Origin: Mytilisepta virgata
Taxonomy: Eukaryota; Mollusca; Bivalvia; Mytilida; Mytilidae
Direction of reading: 5' to 3'
Length of the DNA stretch: 64,000 nucleotides
Assembly (NCBI GenBank): GCA_028015205.1
Contig: JAPWFG010000026.1
Span: 372,001 to 436,000 of the forward strand
Shown here: piece by piece, positions 57,027-64,000 of the stretch
Layout: each line of letters begins with the position of its first letter
How positions within the stretch are numbered: the stretch's first letter is position 1
Translations under genes and position numbers: made by a program
The notes under the pieces: generated by a model
What the model was told of the DNA's origin: nothing
Seen by the model: the letters and a program-made list of their open reading frames with translations, nothing else
The model's database searches: none

Positions 57027-58727
57027 TTAGCACATCTTATACAAAAATGCTGGACCATTTTGATTCACTATTAACAGTTTTCTTTTAGTCAAATCAATAT
57101 CGATCGCCGATGGATACTTCAATCCATCTTTCTTACAAAGTAGTTGTCTATTCGTCTTCCCATCAGGTGACAGTACGATGACACTGTGACTGTTGTACGA
57201 TGCAATGTACACGTTACCATTGTTATCTTCAGTTACACCTACTGGACCTGACAAAACTAAGCTATCCCTAAACACCCACAGCTTCTCTCCATTCGTGTTG
57301 TAACTTGTCACGGTGTGGCTGTCTGAGTCAGTCTGATATATATTGTCACCGTATAATGTTATGTAAGAACAACCATACCATACACCTTGTTTAACTACAG
57401 TAGTTATACTGTCATCCTGTAACTGGATTCTTTGAATTCCCTCCTCATCAACACAGCACCATAAGGATCCATTCTTATATGTTATACCCTCAACTCTAAC
57501 TGCCAATTTAATTTTCTTCACAGTCTTGTCAGTCTCGATGTTTACAATATGAATCCCTGATGTACTTGATACAGCAACAGTTCTGCCATCTACGATTGCA
57601 ATATCGCGTGGTTTAATGTTTGGAAGAGATATTTCCTTTAACAATGAACCATTCCCTTGAAGAATTAAAATCCGACTATTTAAATTGTCCGTCAATATCA
57701 TGTCTCCATTTGGCATTAAGCAGCAACCCAAAATTTTAACAGAATTTTTTCTCGGAACATCAAGTTTAGATTCAAATGTTAAATTTATATCTTGAATTGA
57801 CTTGGAAGGTACGGGATGTACACGCGATATAATTTGAGCTTGTTTTTCGTTTCCTGTTGTAAGACTCAGTGACGGAGGAGATGTTTCGGTAGTTAATGAC
57901 CCCAAACGTGATATCGAAGATACCAAACCAGTGATCCTGTCGTCAATGGTACACTTCAATTGGATTTGCTGAATATTTATATCTCCATACAACGAGTTCA
58001 TGTGCTAGTCCTCTTTGACGATCTTATCTTCAATTTGTTTACTTCCGATGAAAGTCTGGAGAGGAGACGCGTGCTCTTTCACTGCTGCAATATCATTTTC
58101 TAAATCTTTTAAGATTTTCGATTTCTCTTTAAGAACTGTAAGAGTAGTTTCAATTTTAGCTGTAGCATTCTCTTCGGTTAGTTTGAGCTCATCTTGAATT
58201 TGTTTTTCCAAATCCTCCAAATGGGAGATAACTCTGTGCCAAATTTCTTTAATTTCATTCTGGTACTTTTTTCGCTGTTCATGGAGCAATGTTAAGTTAT
58301 CAGAACGATTCTTTATTATTTCATTTAAGTTTGCTTTCATACATTTTAGACTTGTCTCCAGGTTGTCAAGCAATGATGACATATTTGACGTCTTTACTAT
58401 TTCTTCTATAGCCGACAGACCTACGCATTCTTTATGTGTTGTAGAAACACAAACTGGACAGCAGAGCTTATCGTGGATAGGACAGAATAGCTGATATTTG
58501 GACTCGTGTTCATCGCAATAATTCTTTATCTTTGCAACAGTAGATGGTAGCTTTTTGTAGTTGTCAATCGAAACTACAGTATGTTTTCTTGTTGGGCGAG
58601 AAGATCTATGATGGGTTTCACAAGAAGAGCACAAACCCTCATCACACTCAGGGCACCAGTGATCTGCAGGTTTTGATATATCTTGATATTCACAAACTCC
58701 ACAGATAAATCCATCAGACGTTGCCAT
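57027..58727 (-). pseudogene. Second TRIM-like gene, split by an in-frame stop
   Basis: Colinear paralogue of 38809-40512 with the same domains. The reading frame is intact except for one codon: residue 241, CAG (Gln) in the other copy, is TAG here (plus strand 58005-58007). That gives a 240-residue front (two B-boxes and coiled coil, 58005-58727) and a 324-residue back beginning at an in-frame ATG two codons later (57027-58001; propeller only). B-box 2 has the full ligand set including C101 (HKECVGL), unlike the unbroken copy. The TRIM reading frame has no other lesion, so the nonsense change is recent, polymorphic, read through, or a base-call error. An acceptor TTTTTTATTAG lies 15 nt upstream of ATG. 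The truncated product, a B-box coiled coil without propeller, could still be made. Confidence 0.85.
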
Positions 58728-58794
58728 TGTTACATGTGTTGCCTAATAAAAAATAGTATTGTTATAAAATTCTGAAATTCATGAAAAACTAGAG

Positions 58795-60230
58795 ATTGTG
58801 TGTCTGTAAGACACGGATGCCCAGTAATTCTTCACATTAAATCCCTATCTGTTATTTATGACAGGAAATAATACTGAGAATTATTTTTGGTATATATAAA
58901 AGTTTCGTCATATATCAGGGACCTCGGTGGCCGAATAATCTAGGTAGTTCGTCATGACTACTAATGATCACTAACCTGCAGTCAACACAACCAGTGGCGG
59001 GGCGGTTCGACTCTGATCTTGGATCAAGGATTGCCAATTTCCTACCGACGGTCGGTGGTTTTCTCCGGGTACTCCGCCTCCCCCATCAGTAAAAACTGTC
59101 CGCTACGAAATAGCCAAATATGCTGAAAACGGCGTAACCCCTCCCCCCCCCCCAAAAAAAAAAACGAACATCATATATGCAACTTACATCCACTTGTATA
59201 CTATTGAAAATAATGAACCCACAATGCTAAACCCTGTTTTCCCAATCATTAAAGTCTAATGAAATCACTCAAACATGACATTTATGTCACATGGACTTAT
59301 ATGATGGTGTTCTTTGAACTAGGATGAGTGCAGTTATAAAATATTGATATATAGATATCAACACATGTTTTATTGAGAAATAGACTACAATGCAAAAATG
59401 TAATAAAAAAATGTGAGTCATAGGGACTTAAATGTACTGAGATGTGCCATACCATATAAGATGACTGTAATTGTGAAATATCAATAATACATTTCCATAG
59501 GTTCCTTAATATATTAATACACCTACATGCAAAAATTTAATCAAAGTTACTCAAGCATAAAATGTATGTCATGATGGCTCAAATGTTGCTGAGTTGTGTT
59601 GTACTATATGAAATGATTGTCGTTGTGAAATATCATCAATATACTACAGTAGGTTCTTTAATAATATACAAACATTTGATCAAAGTCATTTAAGCATAAA
59701 ATGTAGGTCGTGCTGTCTCAAATGTTGCTGAATTGTCTTGTATTATATAAGATACAGGTCAGGGAGACTCATTCGTTTGCTGGCTTTTGTCACAAGATGA
59801 ATTCATAATGATGGGTATAACATTATTGATATATCTTAATAGGTTTATGAGAAATGGTCCTAAACACAAAAATTTAACTGAGTCACTGATGCATGAAATG
59901 TGAGTCATAATGACCCAACTGATTGAGAAATGCATTATATAATGTATATATGTAAGATAATTATTCTGACGAAGTATCATTAATATAACACGATGGATTC
60001 ATTGGGCATGACATTAAAGGCACCATTTTATTGGATTCACTCATTTATTGAAGGTAAAAGTTGCCCAAATGACTGTCATCTGTGTTCAGTTTTACATCTA
60101 CAAGGGGGTTGTAGTGGTATAATATCATTGAAATATCACAATGGCTTTCTGAGAATTGGACCTAAACACACAAACAGCATAGTTATGTACAGGATATTGT
60201 TACGTAGTAGTAATCTGTTTCCATGACAAC
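58795..60230 (+). repeat. Degenerate tandem repeat, family HR-5
   Basis: It opens with a small hairpin GTGTCTGTAAGACAC (58800-58814), is broken by the SINE at 58916-59170, and continues with degenerate units of about 140 bp (AGCATAAAATGTA(T/G)GTC(A/G)TG at about 59553 and 59692; further diverged copies at 59270, 59410 and 59890). It is not coding; frames at 59759-60226 are incidental. I could not identify a terminal hairpin at the right end. Confidence 0.6.
58916..59170 (+). mobile_element. tRNA-derived SINE with 8-bp target duplication
   Basis: TCATATAT flanks it (58908-58915, 59171-59178). The head GGGACCTCGGTGGCCGAATA has an A-box, GGCGGTTCGACTCTG a B-box. The core CGGTGGTTTTCTCCGGGTAC...AAATAGCCAAATATGCTGAA matches the SINE at 27752-28025, and a C-run/A-run tail follows. 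Confidence 0.9.
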
Positions 60231-60544
60231 CGGTCTTTTATGAATCTCAATATCAATATTCATATTATTTCCATATAATAGTTCTTTATATTACGTGATG
60301 GCGGCCCCAAAAAATCGAGCCTTTATTTTCAGGAGTATAGAGTGTCTATACTGGATCGAAATTCTCTATAAATGTTTACATCGGGCTCGATATTTCTTAG
60401 TATATAATTTTACGCAAACATTAAGAGGTAAATGGTTAACAAATTGATAAACATTTGTAATGTTCTGTAAATTATTTCCAATTCATATTACATGTATTAC
60501 ATGTATTATGTAATAAAGTTTCATTTTACTCAGCGCTCATTTTG
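60231..60544. other. No gene seen
   Basis: AT-rich. ATCGAGCCTTTATTTTC / ACATCGGGCTCGATATTTC near 60315-60395 are loosely inverted. Confidence 0.4.
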
Positions 60545-61115
60545 AACAAGAGTGGACACAGTACATGTCTCGTCTAAGTATGCACATGGAACACAGAATA
60601 ATGATTATCTGATACCCGACTCTGCAAGTCAAAGGAAAATGCGTTAAAAGAAATACTGGTCAGGCGATAATTTGTTTGAAAATCTTATGCGTGTCATTCA
60701 AGCCTAAAACTGTGTCCAACGAGAGCTGTCAGGTCTCAGACTGGTATGTACCCACCAAAAACTATCTATAGACCAAAAAGTTAAGAAATGGACTTATTTG
60801 TAAAAATGGGAAAAAAGACACTCAAGCCTAAAATTGAGGTCCATTTGGATATAGGTATTACAGCTACCGAAAATGGACTTAATCATGAAAATGTGACTCA
60901 AATCTTAAATTCAAGTCTCAGACAGCCATGTACCCACCAAGCACTATCTATATACCAAATATGGTTGTTCTTTGTACTGCAGTTGCTGAGAAATAGATAT
61001 TATCCCAAACGTGAAAGTCAGTCATGCATGAAATAGAGGTCAAAGGTAAGGTGTCAGATGTTAAAGTAGTATATAGTAAGAACTTCTATCAACCCGGAAA
61101 GTAATACCTATATCT
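60545..61115 (+). repeat. Truncated HR-3 copy
   Basis: AACAAGAGTGGACACAGTAC...ATGTCTCGTC at the left and GAAAGTAATACCTATATCTC then GCCTTCGCGAC at the right match HR-3 at 51004-52375, with fewer internal units. It stops in the loop of the terminal hairpin: the first arm is present and the second is missing. Confidence 0.8.
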
Positions 61116-63205
61116 CGCCTTCGCGACAACAAAGTAAACTATGTTTTTGGCTTGCTTGCGTGAACAGGGTCCGATGTTTGCAACGAAAATACGCATTCCA
61201 AATATTCACCCACCGAATTTTTGTTTGCAACCACCACTTTCCAATTCAAATTATATAAAATTGAAATGAACGCAAATATAAACTGAATAAAAAATGTAAA
61301 ACTGAGTGAATTAAGTTCTAAACCACGAATTGTACTCTTTTTTACCATGAATTCTGCTGCTTACCAAATACTTCTTTAAAATGGCGATTCTAAAGATTCT
61401 AAATCCCACCTGAATGAACTCAACCTACCTGGACTGTAAATACGTAGGATACTAGTAATAATCTCTGGGTGGAAAATATTTAAATGTGAATCAAGTTTGT
61501 ACATGTATTAAATTATGGTGCCGAAATTCTTTCAATATAAACACAAGGACCTGCTGTTCTCTTTCCCATGTCAATATCCGCTTTTAAGTGTTAGAAAAAA
61601 TATATCTTTCTAGCAGCCGATTAATATAATAACTCATTTCAATGGCGGGTGCATTGATGATAATATGTAAATATATTTAGTCCCTTTTATTTGTTTAATT
61701 GTGTGAAATCCTTTCCATACTAAATTCGCAGTGATATGATTGCAATTTATCGGCGAGGAAGAGTTAAGCACCACTGCAAATTAAGTTACATAATAAAACA
61801 TGGAACTCCAAGGGAAATGTTATAAACAAAGTACAAAAAAATGGTAAGACCTGGAGATACGTAAATACCCAGAGCAACTGGAAAGTAACCGTCATTAACT
61901 CCTCACCATGTTTCACTTGGTACAGATATTTCCAATTGAAAATGGTGGGTTACACCAGGTTTGACGGCATGCCATACCTCCCACTGATATGACTATAATC
62001 GAAATGATTATTTACGTTATTGCTATTACATTTAATCGCAATTAGTTTTTATTAAGAAATTCTTTTCGGAGAACGAATTCGAGGATTCAATCGATTATAA
62101 CACAGTGTTATAGTAGTCTCAGATGTCACAAAAATCTGTATAACTTCCATAATGAACCTCTGAGAACCAGTTCTCCCTTTATCGTGTTGAAATCGGCCAA
62201 ATCATTGTCAGTTTGTATCGAAATTACATGACTAAAACATAAGAAGACCGGCAACTCCTTCAAAACTACACATTTTTGTTGTTAGGATAAAAGAAATTTT
62301 CCATCAATAACCGGCCCTGCAAATTAAATCCACCCAAGCGTAGCGGTATTATTTATGTCAACACTCAAGGAAATCAAGGATATTTATCCTTGCAAACTTA
62401 TTATAAATAGATAAAACCTTATTTTTTATTATTGAATTTATTATGTATATATTATCTAAATAATTTAGAATAGTAATTTAAAAATATATACGTTTTACTA
62501 ATTACATTCAAATAAAAAAAATTAAAATTAACAGTAAAGGAAAATAACTCTTGTCTGATTTAATTGGGATTTTCAAAAAACCGGCCACCCCTTCAAACCG
62601 GCCGTTTTCAGTGGTCTCATGACCGATAGGTTTAGAGAGGTTTCACTGTATATATATTATATTATATAGGCCTAAAATGTCAATGCATTAGCACAGCATA
62701 ATTTGTATGCCAATTACCTACCGCACCAACAAGGGATAGAACTTGGAACCTTTATTTCTGCAGTGCGCGTCACTACAAACAAAACTGAATGAGTATTTTA
62801 GATCAGTAAATGGGAGATGGATTTAAACATGTGTTAAACCTGTAGCGGTTCTATAACATGTATCGTACACGAAGGAAGCCCCGTTACAGTTACAAGCTAT
62901 ATATGCGTTTTAAAAGAATATTTTGGAAACTCTTTTAAACAATAAACCGTCCTTGGCTTTAAACCACTGTCGTCACACGCGGTAAGGCTTAGCACAGCAT
63001 ATTGTCCGGACACCTTTATTAACAGTCTTTTAGAAAAGAAACTTGTTGAATATATACGAAACATATACAAAACAAAAAGTCAATTCGGTAAAAAAAAATA
63101 TAATCAATTCTTCAACGGAATGTTTAAAAACATATTGACAGTTGAGGTCGGGAATATGACAGAGAAAAATAGGGGGACTTTCGTAAAACTTGGGATATTA
63201 CACAC
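61116..63205. other. No gene seen; probable TRIM copy 2 upstream region and old repeats
   Basis: The donor-like TTACAGTCCAG/GTAGGT near 61428-61440 (minus) may be a first exon for the second TRIM copy. GC-richer patches at 61855-62000, 62140-62340 and 62575-62640 (AACCGGCC motifs at 62310 and 62580) look like decayed dispersed repeats. No coding evidence. Confidence 0.4.
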
Positions 63206-63451
63206 CCAAAAATAATAGAAATACTAAGGGTTCATTCCTTGTATTGCACATGGTAGATCTCCTTAGCTGAAATTTGGCTTCCTATTTCTGTATTTTTGGT
63301 TGAGTACCTCTTGTTTAATATAAGTTTGGTTTTTGGTCTTCCAAATGTTTCGGTTTTAATGCTGCTGATGAGAGGTAACTCCTTGAAATGCGTCGTATAC
63401 AGCATAGTATAAATTTACTATATCTAATATAAGTATCTTTGGATTGTTATT
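63206..63451 (+). repeat. Dispersed repeat, second copy of 23546-23789
   Basis: Near-identical over about 245 bp, same orientation, different flanks. Neither copy encodes anything visible. Confidence 0.88.
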
Positions 63452-63743
63452 CTAAAACACTCAGTTTTGTTCAAATCCTTGATTAAGCAGACGTTCATGA
63501 CGTCGCTGTTGCATCATGGGAAGGAATTTTGTACAAGGATTGATAGATTGTTAAAGTTCGATCATTATGCGATAAAAATGATACAAATTTGAATCTAAAA
63601 TCATACTTTTAATTTTACATGTTAGTTGGGGCCAAATAATAGCTGAAATTATAGCTTCTCCTTTACGGCTGGTTTTAAGTTTTCTAAAAGAAAAAGTTTA
63701 GATGACTTATCAAATTTTTAAAATTTAGCCAAAGTCAGTTTTA

Positions 63744-64000
63744 TGACCGCCTCGGTGGTCTCGTGGTAGCGTGCTCACTTCGAGTGCCGAAGGTTGCAGG
63801 TCCGATCCCCGGAAGGGTCAAACCAAAGACATTAATGTGTCGGAATGGAGCGATATGTCTTCCTGCGGATCCTTATCTTGTGAGCTAGCACGTTCAAAAT
63901 ACAGCCCTGTGTGTCGGTCTAGTATATAGCAGGGATCATATTCATATCATATCAACATGTTCCTGTCCTGATATGCTCTTACCGGTTGTCAATAATACAT
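63744..64000 (+). mobile_element. tRNA-derived SINE, cut by the window end
   Basis: The head GACCGCCTCGGTGGTCTCGT...GGTAGCGTGCTC carries an A-box and GGTTGCAGGTCCGATCCCC a B-box-like element. The body (ATGTCTTCCTGCGGA, TATAGCAGGGATCATATTCA, ATATCAACATGTTC) is shared with the SINEs at 56514 and 49450. The tail is outside the window. Confidence 0.88.

Overview
The window is AT-rich, intron- and repeat-dominated animal DNA. Three things point to a marine bivalve, most likely a mussel of the Mytilus type: a RING-less B-box/coiled-coil/propeller TRIM-like pair, an allograft inflammatory factor 1 (AIF-1) gene with animal exon-intron structure, and many noncoding repeats with CGGA/ACGG tracts and tRNA-derived SINEs. 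No search was run, so the organism is inferred.

Layout. At 1-9.8 kb there are two convincing exons of an unrecognised minus-strand gene (1530-1652 and 7570-7675) among fold-back repeats. At 9.8-15 kb lie short inverted-repeat elements, a MITE with a target duplication and a decayed LINE reverse transcriptase. At 15.05-31.27 kb there is a direct tandem duplication. Each unit carries a complete minus-strand AIF-1 gene (copy A, coding 15421-19270; copy B, coding 25159-28995). The copies differ by clean insertions (LINE tail, reverse-transcriptase piece and a 2.4-kb 5' segment in A; SINE in B). An alternative, more family-like first exon lies at 32886-32928 and belongs with copy B. At 31.5-37.5 kb are a minisatellite, a hairpin-ended repeat and a stop-ridden reverse transcriptase.

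At 37.5-40.5 kb and 55.8-58.7 kb lies a second duplicated segment. It holds an intact single-coding-exon TRIM-like gene (38809-40512, minus) and a paralogue (57027-58727, minus) cut by one in-frame stop. The intervening 41-55 kb and the right end are built from LINE pieces, SINEs and several families of tandem-repeat elements ending in hairpins. No operon-like logic is expected. The identifiable genes (AIF-1, TRIM-like) belong to families linked with haemocyte or innate immune function in molluscs, and both have been duplicated here.

Most unusual signals: (1) at least six unrelated-looking repeat families share one architecture: tandem units of 146-168 bp, a CGGA/CGACG tract, and a terminal hairpin followed by an A-run. 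In three of them the hairpin arm exactly matches, inverted, a 10-11 bp motif at the opposite end. (2) The two TRIM copies carry complementary lesions. (3) The AIF-1 duplication separated copy A from the distal first exon and shortened its second exon by 15 bp in frame.
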